Below are positions 1 to 9,712 of a stretch of 64,000 nucleotides of DNA, one piece after another; the stretch's first letter is position 1; each line of letters starts with the position of its first letter. Origin of the DNA: Adiantum capillus-veneris (Eukaryota > Streptophyta > Polypodiopsida > Polypodiales > Pteridaceae); NCBI GenBank assembly GCA_014529385.2, contig CM043945.1:155874741-155938740 (forward strand). Reading direction: 5' to 3'. The position numbers and the translations under genes are program-made. A model generated the notes under the pieces. The model worked only from the letters and a program-made list of their open reading frames with translations, searched no databases and was not told the DNA's origin.

Positions 1-1
1 G

Positions 2-2381
2 TGATAGCCGTTTTTCGGCTCTTTGTAATTACCACAGTGAGTTACCTCACCCTACCAAAATCACCCAAACACTGTGGCCATCCCTACCATTTCACTGTAC
101 ATAGGCGTGCGTGAGTCACGGGACTTTTCCCATATCTTCTTAAAAAACCCTCAATTAGCTAGTCATTGGGCTAGTTGAGCCAAAAAAATAAAAAATATAA
201 AAAATATAAAAAAAATAAGTATATTATGGCCCATGCGTATGTAAATATTTCTTTATATATAGGGCCTAAATAAAAGATTTTTTTCATAATTATTTTGGTA
301 TTTATTTAAATATTTCTACCTAGGTGTGTGTTATTTATGCTCTGTACATTGCCTCACCATTACCACAATTTTTTCTTACCATTTTTCATACTCTTTATTC
401 CATATAGAAATATTTTCATGTAAGCTTCTCTTATATTTGGTGTAACTCCACCCCAACAAAAATTCAAAAAAACTAGTTTTATTTATGTGTATATTTTTTC
501 ACTATTTTGATTTTTCCCTTCCTACATCTATCTTGTTTTTTTCTAAAAAATTAGAACACCAAAAATATTTATCTTTTTATGGTAGCCTCATAATGAGAGA
601 GATTTCTTTTGATCCCTTTATATTTTTTCCACTTATATTATTTATATTTGACATGTACATATTTTTTAGACCCCTCAATATTTGATTTTCTTAGTTGTAC
701 TATTCACTTATATCCTAATCTCAACAATATCTTCAATTATAGACCTACCAAATAAGGTCAAGGGTAGGTGGCATGCATACATGCACTATGGAGGGCTCAC
801 TCTTGGAGGTATTCAAAAGAATCATCCAAAGAAGGACCCCACAAGGACCTTGCAGTGGAAAAAAACGGTCGGTTTTGTTGAATTTTTAAAGTTCTCTTGC
901 TCTCCGAATTTGAAAAGGTGATACCAACAAAAGTTGTAGCTCGTGAGCTGAACTTTTGCCTCAAATTTTTTCATATTTTTTTGAGCTACGAGCTGTGAGC
1001 TATGATTTTTTTAGTGGACCCCAGTTTTCCCATGCTATGCAGCCACACTCTCTCTTCCACTTTATCATTTTCCTCTTTCACACACACTTCTCCACTCATC
1101 ATCCCCATCTCTCTCACCACTCCTCTCTGCACCCTACTCACCTTCTCCTCAACCTTGAAGAATAAGAGAAACCATGGTGAACTCATACCTCCCACACACA
1201 ATTGCATTCCAAAATTGACCACCTAGTCTCATTTTTCCTCCTCCAAATTACCCATATCTATAAAAAAAACCACAAAATTCAGCCTGTTCTCTTAAAAGAC
1301 AGCATCATGGTGGTTGATTACTCAGCTTCAATTACCTTGTCTCTCAAGGAAGGTCAAGAGTGGAGAAAAAATAAACCGTCAAAGCTAGTGGCTGTCAACA
1401 AGCGTCAAAATTGGCCCTACTCAAGACACTTGGAGCATCAACCTTGTAAGAAATCCACCTTTTCTTACCTCTTAAGAGTTTTTCTTCCTTATTTGTATCC
1501 TACATGGATACTCCCATTGTAAATATCCAATTCCATTTGTAAATTAATACTAACTCTACTAACACTAACCCACTATGAAAAGTCCTATCACCTCCATTTC
1601 TCTCCTCTCTCTTTCCCCACCAACTTCTTGATAATTCCAAGAAAAAGAAATTAGATAAATTGCTGAAAATCTAACCCAACCATGGTTAGAGGAGTAACCC
1701 TAGCCTTCAAAATTGCTATAAAAGGAGGGTGTAGCTAGCACAAAAGAGAGAGCCATAAGCAAGAGCACTATGCTATAGCTTGAGAAGCCAAGCTCAACCT
1801 CTCTAGAAGGAGCTCTTGAGTGGAAGCTCATTGTCTTATGCACGTGCATGTGTTGTAATAGGGGATTAGCAAGGGAACTATATGCCATTGTAAGAGAGAG
1901 AGTGATCATTCAATTGAGAGTAGGAAATCTATCATTTCTCCTACTAGTGTAAGCCCAACATTTGCTGAATCAAGGAGGGTGGACTTGGACTAAGCTTGGA
2001 TACTTTGTCTCCCTTCCAACGTGAAGTAATGGACAACAATGATGCGTAAGTGTCTTGGTGTTTTTTGTTAAGTTCTTGATAGCTTGTCTCTGGTGTTGTC
2101 ATCAATCTAGCCATAAATCCCACATACTGTAAGAGGGCGACAGGGTGGAGAGGACTCCCCTGGCCTTAAGACAGTGATTGGGGTGGCTTTTCTTGTGATG
2201 TGTTGTGGTGAAATTTACGCAAGCTATGTTGAACAAATACTAATCTCACTTTGATTTGTCATGACAGATTTGTAAGAAGGTATTAATGCAACAAGCACCC
2301 CCTCCCCCTTTCTCTCTCTTTCTTAAATATATAGTTGTGTTTGCTTGATCATTGCCGATACGTTTCAAAGCAGCCCGAGCA

Positions 2382-2417
<36 letters not shown>

Positions 2418-2676
2418 TTTTAGGGTGTGAGAGTATTCCATTGGTGTTAAGGTTAGTGTAAATTCCTTGCTTGTTTGTGGGTTGCTCTAACGATTCTCCT
2501 CTTTTGCGTCCTAGTTCGCTCTTAAACTAGGTGGTGCCCCTTGTGTAGTTGGGATTTGGCTGTGGGTTTGTTGTTTTGGTTTGTGTTGTGTTGTGCCCCA
2601 GCCCCATTGAGCAGCACGGGAGCCTTGAAGGGTGTCTAGAGGCCACTCTTCTTGTTGCCCGCCCCGGACCGCCTCA
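2..2676 (+). repeat. 5' LTR of element 1
   Basis: Matches 9713-12433 almost base for base; the identity starts at TGATAG and stops after GCCTCA. A TATA-like ataaaagg lies at about 1718-1725 and is a candidate core promoter. The LTR also holds a (CT)n tract at 2385-2414 and a C/T-rich stretch near 1040-1150. It contains only short chance ORFs with no recognisable product. Confidence 0.93.
1716..1728 (+). promoter_or_regulatory. Candidate TATA box in the 5' LTR
   Basis: The motif gctataaaaggag sits inside the 5' LTR, about 950 bases before its end, and is repeated at the same place in the 3' LTR (about 11427-11439). This is where a U3 promoter would be expected. The assignment rests on motif and position only; no start site can be seen. 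Confidence 0.45.
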
Positions 2677-2679
2677 AAT

Positions 2680-2697
2680 TGGTGCCCCCACTGAGGA
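2680..2697 (+). other. Probable primer-binding site of element 1
   Basis: A TGG-led sequence (tggtgcccccactgagga) begins three bases after the 5' LTR, where a tRNA primer-binding site belongs. TGG pairs with the CCA end of a tRNA. I cannot name the tRNA. It is clearly not the initiator-Met type (TGGTATCAGAGC) seen in the other retroelements of this window. Confidence 0.5.
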
Positions 2698-2827
2698 GAA
2701 GCTTGTGTATGTTTTGTGAAGGCTCAACCTTTAGCACAATCAAGTAGTTTGCATGAATCACGAGAATTTGTATGATCCCTTCATTCCCATTGCAAGGCAA
2801 AAGGTACACATAATTGTTAGTACTTAG

Positions 2828-3205
2828 TTGCAATTTCAGCGAGTAATTCATAGAATTTTAGGTCCTCTTAGGTTAGCAGAGATAAACACTTCGGTAAATC
2901 CTTTTATTTTGCCTCTCATTAGGTACGATATTAGCTTGGACGTCTATATTTTTGTGTTATTTTAAGCATTAGGACATGCATAGGCCATGGATAATGGCCC
3001 AGGAATAGAGGTTTTTTCCTTTCATTTTTCTCCACACATTAGAATAAACGTTGCAATTAGTAGAAAGATCCATTTTCAACAACGAATGGTGTTCATGTTT
3101 GGTGCCCAAAGAGCAGGAGAAATTCTTGTATCACCAAACCCTGTCATTCTACCTCTCATCAACTACCACACTTCTTTTGATGTACATGTGTTCATTTTAT
3201 TTTAA
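2828..3205 (+). pseudogene. Duplicated leader coding units A1 and A2 of element 1
   Basis: Two stretches in the same frame encode related peptides. A1 (about 2828-2965) and A2 (about 3073-3205) share a core reading NPFILPLIRY in A1 and NPVILPLINY in A2, then DVYIFVLF in A1 and DVHVFILF in A2, each followed directly by a stop. The longer A2 frame opens with ATG at 2987. Function is unknown. Position after the LTR and before gag matches the extra ORF1 of Ogre-type elements. Conservation at protein level between the two units suggests they once coded, perhaps as duplicated exons. Low-level chance similarity is unlikely because the matches run over about 40 residues, but no database comparison could be made. 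Confidence 0.5.
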
Positions 3206-3259
3206 AATGAAGTGCAGCCCGGCAAAATAGTGTGTATGTTTGTTTTTTCTTTGTCCAAG

Positions 3260-3786
3260 TTGTTACAAGAAACAAAAAAACGATCATTTGTTCTAACTGG
3301 GAATGTGTGTGCAGTGAAAGTTCAATCCTTAGAGATCTAGCTCTATTACCAATTGAGTTGCAGGAGCAAGTAGTAAGGCGTCTCCCTCATAACAAGAGGG
3401 TGGTGAAGTTAAGACGGAAGGTCCTACGCGTGGATTCCATTTTCCTCTTGTTGTTGGGCACTAAGGAAGACCGCGCATTCATCCAACTAGTGTGTGCCCT
3501 AAGATTGGTAAATAGAGTGAAATTTGGCGTTTGGCGAGTGCATTTCACCATTGAGGAAGACTCTTCAGGAAACTTGCGGCCAGAGTTCATGCTTCATAGA
3601 CTCACATTTGGTGAATTTTTCCCTCATTTGCGTCGTATTAATAGTCTTCCTTTCGCTTTCAACAAAGGAGATAGGGAGCTATTCAGAGCTTGTCTTAATA
3701 AAGAGAGCATAGAGAAGATTGCAAATTTGTATAAATTCTCATCCTTCTCTACTTTCTATGACACTTTGTTCATAGAGGCATTGTAA
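3260..3786 (+). CDS. Leader ORF unit B1, F-box-like domain, function unknown (element 1)
   Basis: This open frame runs to TAA at 3784-3786. The open frame extends upstream to 3232 without a plausible ATG. It instead follows a pyrimidine-rich acceptor-like stretch ending tttgtccaag at 3259, which suggests it is an exon. An N-terminal stretch reads LALLPIELQEQVVRRLPH, resembling the start of an F-box (LPxEL...I..RLP). Further on come FIQLVCAL and INSLPFAF, both repeated in the next unit. If removed, a 58-base candidate intron 3783-3840 (gt...ag) fuses this unit in frame to B2. The F-box reading is weak and needs a profile search. Placement before gag matches the extra ORF known in Ogre-type elements. 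Confidence 0.5.
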
Positions 3787-3840
3787 ATCTCTTTATGCTT
3801 TTGAATGATTTAACCATAATCCTAAGGAGTTTTTGTCCAG

Positions 3841-4291
3841 GAATTTTGTAGCACAAGTGGAGTCTTTAAATCTTGCAAACTTGATTGGACTTGATGAGGA
3901 TGTTCTTTATGAAATTGTGAGAAGGTTGCCTCACTCCGACTGTGTGGAACTCGAAGGAAAGGAGCTCCTAATCAATTGCTACTTTCTCACGGCCTTCGAC
4001 GAGCATGAAGATCTAGTTTTTATACAAACCGCTTGTGCGTTGGGAATTGTAGAGCAAGTGCAATTTATCACTTGGGACGTGGTTGCTCTTTTGGATCCAG
4101 AAAATGAAGTTCTAGAGATTTTTGTTTATCGCCTTAGCTTTGAAGAATTTCAACCCTTCTTAGAGCTCATCAATAGTCTACCTTTTTGTTTTGATCAAAC
4201 AAATCGAGACCTTATTGAAGCTTGGATAGCTGAAGAAGAAAACCTAGAGTGGTATTTTCTTACTTCTTCATTTGCAGGCGAGTGGTTCTAA
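3841..4291 (+). CDS. Leader ORF unit B2, paralogue of B1 (element 1)
   Basis: This unit runs to TAA at 4289-4291 and follows an acceptor-like tttttgtccag ending at 3840, the same kind of motif that precedes B1. It lacks its own good ATG. It aligns along its length with B1: LDEDVLYEIVRRLPH corresponds to LPIELQEQVVRRLPH, FIQTACALGIVEQVQF to FIQLVCALRLVNRVKF, and INSLPFCF to INSLPFAF. The pair is therefore a tandem duplication inside the element leader. Many substitutions but an open frame in both copies suggest selection on protein, at least in the past. No enzyme motif is visible. Confidence 0.5.
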
Positions 4292-4340
4292 ATCTCTATT
4301 GTATCCCTTATTGTAACTCGTGTTGTAATCTTTCATAATA

Positions 4341-4427
4341 ATGGAGAGCCAACGCCAAATGTCTGGATATCCTCTTTTCTTTGGAGAGCCTGGAGAGGAT
4401 GCATAATTATTTTTAGCAAATTTCAAG
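4341..4427 (+). pseudogene. True gag N-terminus cut off by an in-frame stop
   Basis: ATG at 4341 opens the same frame as the long gag-pol ORF, and the 21 codons before the stop include the gag-like FFGEPGEDA. TAA at 4404-4406 follows, then LFLANFKM leads straight into the ATG at 4428. A single C-to-T change of CAA would explain the stop. The 4428 ATG is then an internal Met, not the natural start. Confidence 0.7.
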
Positions 4428-7400
4428 ATGTCTTGCCGTATCAAGAGGATAGTAACCGATCAAGAACGTGTAGAAATGTTTGAGGTGGTCCTTAGGAAAG
4501 ATGCTAGTACTTGGTTTGACTCTTTGCCTGAGGAAGTTAAGGGGAATTACACAGAAGTTTTGAATCGTTTTAAGAGATACTTCTTTGATCCCCAAAACAC
4601 TCAAAAACTATGGCAAGACATTGTTTCTCATAAGCAAAAAGACTTAGATGGCTACTACTTGTACAAGCAAGAGTTTCTACGTCTTTGGGTTCTATGGATA
4701 CGAAATGTTGCTAACCCTGGTGATGGTGCAAAATTTTTAAAGAAGGAGAGGTTCATAGCCGGACTCTTTCCTGACCTTAAGGTAAAAGTTGAGGCGGGTG
4801 CACCTGCTACTTTTGATGCAGCGGAAACTAGGGCTACTGAGAAATATAGGAAACTCAAGTGCTTAAGGGGAGAGGTTCCAATAGAAGGTCTTAGACCCAA
4901 AGGTAAGTCACAAGCATCAACATCGAGGGAGCTTCCTGAGGTAACGGCGGAAGTAATTGAGAAGTTAAACGAATCTTTAAGCAGCCTGTCAATTCACCTT
5001 GCACAAGCTGTAGGTCCAAAGGGACAAGCAAAGAAGTCTGAAGACCGAGATCCACGACCTAGGAGAGTTTTGCAATGTTGGAATTGCGGAGAGTCTAGAC
5101 ATGGGATGTATAATTTTCCTTGGCCCCGTGGGGAGCCAGGGAGACCTAACTTGAATTACCCAGTGATGAATGCAGGAGAAGGAGCTGGTCAACAACCAAG
5201 GCTTCTACAAAGGCCAAATGGACCAAGACCACCTCCACAAGGGGTAGAAGGAGTTCCACCTTTGCCAGATCCAAATGTGCATGTGGTAGAGGTGACAAAT
5301 TCAAATGAGGTTGACATGGAAGCCAATGGCATTAAGCGTGGCCGAGGAAAAGGTAAAGAGAAAGAGGGTGTCCCATCACAGAGTGACCATGGACAAGGCA
5401 AGAAGGCAAAGGAAACCAAGGAGGCTAAGAGGACTCGACGTCGTATCAATCTCCAAGACTTTCCTCTTGGACATGGTATGGCTCCATACAACCTGTTGGA
5501 AGACATGCGAGGTAAGGGTCCTGATATCTCATGGCCTCAGTTTCTTGCATTATGCCCACAAGCTAGGAGGGATTTAACAAAGGCAGTTAGCACTAGGAGA
5601 AAGGTAAAAGAGAGTTTCCCTGTTGTAAAAATTGCACATGCTGAAATGAACGAGGATATTACACCTGTGCTAGATTGTTACATAAAAGGAAGATTGGTTA
5701 GGAAAGGTCTAGTGGATGGGGGTGCACAAATTTGCATCATGACAGAAGGGCTCATGCAAAGACTAGGCATGCACATCCATGAGACACCTGAAATCAAAGT
5801 GAAAATGGCAAACAATAGCAAGGCTAGGTGTGTAGGCATTTGTAAAAATGTCTTTGTAGAGGCCTTTGGCATTAAGAAAGCGGTGGATTTTTATGTTATG
5901 TCGACCAAGGGAAATGGTTACCCATTTATCCTAGGAAGACCATGGATAATGAAAATGCGAGCTTTGCAGGATTGGGAGAGTGGAAAGCTAATTTGCAGGA
6001 ATGACAATCACAAGAAGGTTGTCTTTGACATGAAGGAGCAACGCCAAGAGGAGCTCCATGAAGAATCATCTCAAAGTGAGACGGAAGAAGGTTGGACCGA
6101 TAGCACTTCAGAAGAAGAAAGTAGCGGCAGCATTACTGAAGAGGAGTCTTCCATCGAAGTCATGGGGGTAAGGTTTAAGCCAAGAAACCAAGAGACCTGT
6201 TGTCAAGGCTTGGAGGAGGTAGGTCCTCAAGAGAACGAAGGTGTTCAAGATGAAGGGATGCTGGAAGGTATGCTATCAACAACACTTACAAAGGATGAAA
6301 GAGAGGAGTTCAAATGTGTGCTAAGGAAGTTTCCTAGGCTTTTTGCTAAAGACTACACCGATGTGCGTGGAGTAGATGCTGTTCAACACAAAATTGAGTT
6401 GAAGCCAGAGGCCACACCTAAGGCTCAGAAGCTACGAAGGCTAGGAGTCATCAAGGAGCAGGCTTTACTCAAGGAGGTAAGAAAGCTTCTGGCAGCAGGT
6501 TTCATTTATCCAGTGGAGAATTCAGAGTGGGTCTCTCCTGTTGTTGTCACTCCTAAGAAAAATGGCAAGTGGAGGGTGTGTGTGGATTACCTTCCACTCA
6601 ATGAGGCAACAAAAAGAGATCACTTTCCCCTCCCATTTCAGGATGAGATACTAAATGAAGTAGCTGGTCATGAGAAGTACACTGTGTGTGATGGCTACTC
6701 GGGTTACTTTCAAATAGGTATCGCATTGGAGGATCAATTGAAAACAACCTTTATCACTCCTTGGGGTTGTTATGCTTTTAGAGTCATGCCATTTGGTCTG
6801 ACAAATGCTCCTGCAACATTCCAACGTTTCATGAACATGGTGTTTCAAGCATTCTTTGGAAAGTCAATTAGGGTGTTCATTGATGATTTTTGCATTTATA
6901 GCTCAAAATCATTGCATCTACAAAGGGTAGAAGAAGGTTTAAAGAAGCTCTATGACATGGGAGGTCAACTCAACCCCGACAAGTGTCACATAGCTGAGGA
7001 TGAAGTGATCTTGCTTGGTCACAAGGTTTCCTATAAAGGCATTGAGGTGGATCCTTCAAAGGCAAAGGCTCTTATTGAGCTCCCATCACCCAAGAATCTC
7101 AAAGAGGTCATATCATTCATTCAAGTGGCCACAGTAGGTTGCTTCTTGCTCAACCATGAGATACATGAACTATTGAGAATGAAAAAAGTGAAGTATATGT
7201 CACGCTTTATTCACTTAGCTTCGGAGTTGCTTCATCCTTTGCAAAAGTTGACACAACAAGTAGAATTTGCATGGTCTGATGAGCTTGAAGAGTATTTTTG
7301 TAACATTAAAGTCATTTTGTCAGAGCTACCAACACTCATGCCTCCTTGTTGGGAGTACACATTCTTTGTTAGCTCTAGTGCTGGGAAAGAAACAATTGGT

Positions 7401-9224
7401 GCTGTGTTGCTACAACAAGATCCCCACAGTACAAGGATGCGACCCATCTACTTTGCTAGTAGGGTCATGAATGCTTTGGAGAGAGACTACACAGAAGCAG
7501 AACTCATGATGCTTTCTCTCATGTTTGCGGTGAGAAAGTTTAGATCCTACCTGCTACCAAAACCTTTTATAATTCTCACTGCAGAAAATTTGTTCCCTTG
7601 GGTGTCATCTCAAATGAATCTTAGTACTAGGATCTCAAAGTGGATTATGGAGTTGCAAGAGTTTCAATACTCTTTCAAGGTAGAAGATAGTGTGCGTGCA
7701 CAATTGGCAGGGATTCTCACTTATAGGGTGCACGAAAAGGAGATTAAGGTGCCTGAAGTAAAGACCCTACCATTGCCACCACCAAAAAGTATTCCTAATG
7801 CTTTTACCTTGTTCTTTGATGGAGCTTTTCGTCGAGCCACAGGAAAAGCAGGGGGAGGGCTAGTGTTGCTCAACCCAAGTGGAGAGGTGGTCATGAAAGA
7901 GAAGTTCAATCTAACAAGTTCAGCTAGCAACAATGAAGCAGAATATGACACTCTACTTCATGGTTTGAAGATGTGCATTGGCCAAGGGATACAACGTCTC
8001 ATGGTAAAAGGAGATGCACTTCTCATTGATAAACAGAATTTAGGCATTTGGGCATGCAAGAATGAAAGCTTAAGGACAAAAGTTCATGCCATTCGTAGGC
8101 TATTTAATCAATTTGAGGAGGTGCAATTATATCATATTCCTAGGAAACAAAATGAAGATGCTGATTTACTTGCACAACAAGCCGTTGCATGTGTAAATAA
8201 AGAAGTGCAGGTCATCATGGTGGCGGCTGCTGTGAATCAACCGAGGTACCAGGGATTGGAGTCATTGGCTCCCATCATTGGCTACATTTTGGAGGGTGAG
8301 TTTCCACCAGACTTCACAAAAGCTCAGAAGAGGAGACTCATGAAGAAGGCAAGCATGTATCTCTTCCTAGAAGGCTCCCTCTATCAAAGAGGGAGGGATC
8401 AAGTATGCAGAAGAGTACCAACTATTGAGGAAATTCCAGCCATTCTAAAAGTTTTGCATGAAGAAGCATGTGGTGGTCATTTTGCCCAAGAATTAACTGT
8501 GAAGAAGATTTTGCTTGCGGGGTATGTTTGGCCAAGCTTGCATGTGGATGTTCAACATTGGTGTAAAAGCTGTCACAATTGTCAGATAAATGGAAATAGA
8601 AGGTTGGTGCATGGCCCGAGGCAAATAGTGATGGCAAATGGACCCTTTGAAAAGTGGGGCATTGATGCCATGGGTCCTCTGCCTAGGACAAAAAATGGTA
8701 AACTCTACATTCTAGTGGTTGTAGACTATATGACTAGGTGGGTGGAAGCACAAAGTGTGGCAAAGGTAAATGAGAAGACAGTGAGCAAATTCGTCTACAC
8801 TCACATTTGTTGTAGATTTGGCACACCTTTGGAGATTGTTTCTGATAATGGTCCAGGGTTTAGAAAGGGATTGCTCATAGAAGTCTGTGAAGAACTTCAC
8901 ATTCTACATCGTCACAGTACACCCTACTATCCCCAATCAAATGGTTTGGTAGAAAAAGCTAATGGTGTCATTGCAAGCATCATTAGAAAGATGGTGAAAA
9001 ACAAGACAAAGTTGTGGGATGACTTCTTGGATGGTGCCTTGTGGGCATATCGAACCACTTATAGGGAAGCCACGGAGTTCACACCATTTCACTTAGTCTA
9101 TGGTCAAGAGGCTTTACAGCCAATTGAACTAAACCTTCCAACAATGCGACTTCATGGCAAATCAGCACAAGATGATCAAGAAGCATGGATGGATCGACTT
9201 CTTACCTTAGCTGAGCTAGCTTGA
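4428..9224 (+). CDS. gag-pol: Gag-Pol polyprotein of Tat/Ogre-type gypsy element
   Basis: The 1598-codon frame encodes, in order, these domains. The gag capsid-like region is at about 4430-4860. A CCHC zinc knuckle follows at 5076-5117 (CWNC...H), whose last Cys is Phe (ttt). The aspartic protease has D-G-G at 5715-5723. Reverse transcriptase spans about 6430-6990, with FIDD at 6876-6887 and the [12 protein letters not shown] motif upstream. A first RNase H near 7360-7600 has lost its leading Asp (FVSSSAG). A second RNase H at about 7800-8190 keeps D (7818), E (7935), D (8013) and D (8163). Integrase has an HHCC zinc module at about 8455-8590 and D 8664, D 8844 and E 8952, giving D-35-E spacing. 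The product replicates and integrates the element. The frame ends early because of a one-base shift at about 9222. Confidence 0.93.
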   Translation: MSCRIKRIVTDQERVEMFEVVLRKDASTWFDSLPEEVKGNYTEVLNRFKRYFFDPQNTQKLWQDIVSHKQKDLDGYYLYKQEFLRLWVLWIRNVANPGDGAKFLKKERFIAGLFPDLKVKVEAGAPATFDAAETRATEKYRKLKCLRGEVPIEGLRPKGKSQASTSRELPEVTAEVIEKLNESLSSLSIHLAQAVGPKGQAKKSEDRDPRPRRVLQCWNCGESRHGMYNFPWPRGEPGRPNLNYPVMNAGEGAGQQPRLLQRPNGPRPPPQGVEGVPPLPDPNVHVVEVTNSNEVDMEANGIKRGRGKGKEKEGVPSQSDHGQGKKAKETKEAKRTRRRINLQDFPLGHGMAPYNLLEDMRGKGPDISWPQFLALCPQARRDLTKAVSTRRKVKESFPVVKIAHAEMNEDITPVLDCYIKGRLVRKGLVDGGAQICIMTEGLMQRLGMHIHETPEIKVKMANNSKARCVGICKNVFVEAFGIKKAVDFYVMSTKGNGYPFILGRPWIMKMRALQDWESGKLICRNDNHKKVVFDMKEQRQEELHEESSQSETEEGWTDSTSEEESSGSITEEESSIEVMGVRFKPRNQETCCQGLEEVGPQENEGVQDEGMLEGMLSTTLTKDEREEFKCVLRKFPRLFAKDYTDVRGVDAVQHKIELKPEATPKAQKLRRLGVIKEQALLKEVRKLLAAGFIYPVENSEWVSPVVVTPKKNGKWRVCVDYLPLNEATKRDHFPLPFQDEILNEVAGHEKYTVCDGYSGYFQIGIALEDQLKTTFITPWGCYAFRVMPFGLTNAPATFQRFMNMVFQAFFGKSIRVFIDDFCIYSSKSLHLQRVEEGLKKLYDMGGQLNPDKCHIAEDEVILLGHKVSYKGIEVDPSKAKALIELPSPKNLKEVISFIQVATVGCFLLNHEIHELLRMKKVKYMSRFIHLASELLHPLQKLTQQVEFAWSDELEEYFCNIKVILSELPTLMPPCWEYTFFVSSSAGKETIGAVLLQQDPHSTRMRPIYFASRVMNALERDYTEAELMMLSLMFAVRKFRSYLLPKPFIILTAENLFPWVSSQMNLSTRISKWIMELQEFQYSFKVEDSVRAQLAGILTYRVHEKEIKVPEVKTLPLPPPKSIPNAFTLFFDGAFRRATGKAGGGLVLLNPSGEVVMKEKFNLTSSASNNEAEYDTLLHGLKMCIGQGIQRLMVKGDALLIDKQNLGIWACKNESLRTKVHAIRRLFNQFEEVQLYHIPRKQNEDADLLAQQAVACVNKEVQVIMVAAAVNQPRYQGLESLAPIIGYILEGEFPPDFTKAQKRRLMKKASMYLFLEGSLYQRGRDQVCRRVPTIEEIPAILKVLHEEACGGHFAQELTVKKILLAGYVWPSLHVDVQHWCKSCHNCQINGNRRLVHGPRQIVMANGPFEKWGIDAMGPLPRTKNGKLYILVVVDYMTRWVEAQSVAKVNEKTVSKFVYTHICCRFGTPLEIVSDNGPGFRKGLLIEVCEELHILHRHSTPYYPQSNGLVEKANGVIASIIRKMVKNKTKLWDDFLDGALWAYRTTYREATEFTPFHLVYGQEALQPIELNLPTMRLHGKSAQDDQEAWMDRLLTLAELA

Positions 9225-9684
9225 GTGGAAAAGAGAAGCAGCATACGAGTGCTACAAGAGGAAAGCTACGCAGGCGAAGGAGAAGCTTGACAAGAAACTA
9301 AAGGACAAAGGCATCAATGAAGGAGATCTGGTGCTAAGGTATGACAATCGACTCGATAATCGTTTTGATGCCAAGTTTGAAACTAGATGGCAAGGGACAT
9401 ACATAGCCAAGAAGGCTTTCAATTCAAGTTACTATCAGCTTATGGACTTGAATGGTAAAGAGCACTCCAGGAAAGTAAACGGGTATCGCTTGAAGCCCTA
9501 TTTGAGTCGCCTTCTACCAAAGGATCTACCAAAGATCTGTCAAAAGGCCATTGTCTCATGTAAGTATTGTTACATGAAGCATGAGTGTAACTCTAGCCAA
9601 AATTCTGAGGGGCCAAACAATAAAAATCTCGTCAAGGACTCGGAAGCACTCTCTTTGGAAAAGATGCTTTATGATGGTACATGA
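9225..9684 (+). pseudogene. Integrase C-terminal region, shifted out of frame
   Basis: From about 9225 the next frame reads WKREAAYECYKRK, then GDLVLRYD, a basic helix and the G-D-x-V-L strand that normally follow the gypsy integrase core, and stays open to TGA at 9682-9684. Reading gct(t)gag tgg shows one surplus t as the likely cause of the break. There is no chromodomain, as expected for Tat elements. The last 40 codons have several Cys (CQKAIVSCKYC) with no family I recognise. Confidence 0.75.
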
Positions 9685-9697
9685 ATATACCATCATC

Positions 9698-9712
9698 CAG
9701 GGAGAGGGCTAA
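9698..9712 (+). other. Polypurine tract of element 1
   Basis: cagggagagggctaa lies immediately before the 3' LTR (TGATAG at 9713), the place where plus-strand DNA synthesis is primed. Confidence 0.75.

Noticed and set aside
986-1522. ORFs of 70-106 codons within the LTR, repeated at 10667-11233.
   Set aside because: They differ between the LTRs by ordinary substitutions, have no motif, and lie in promoter/leader sequence.
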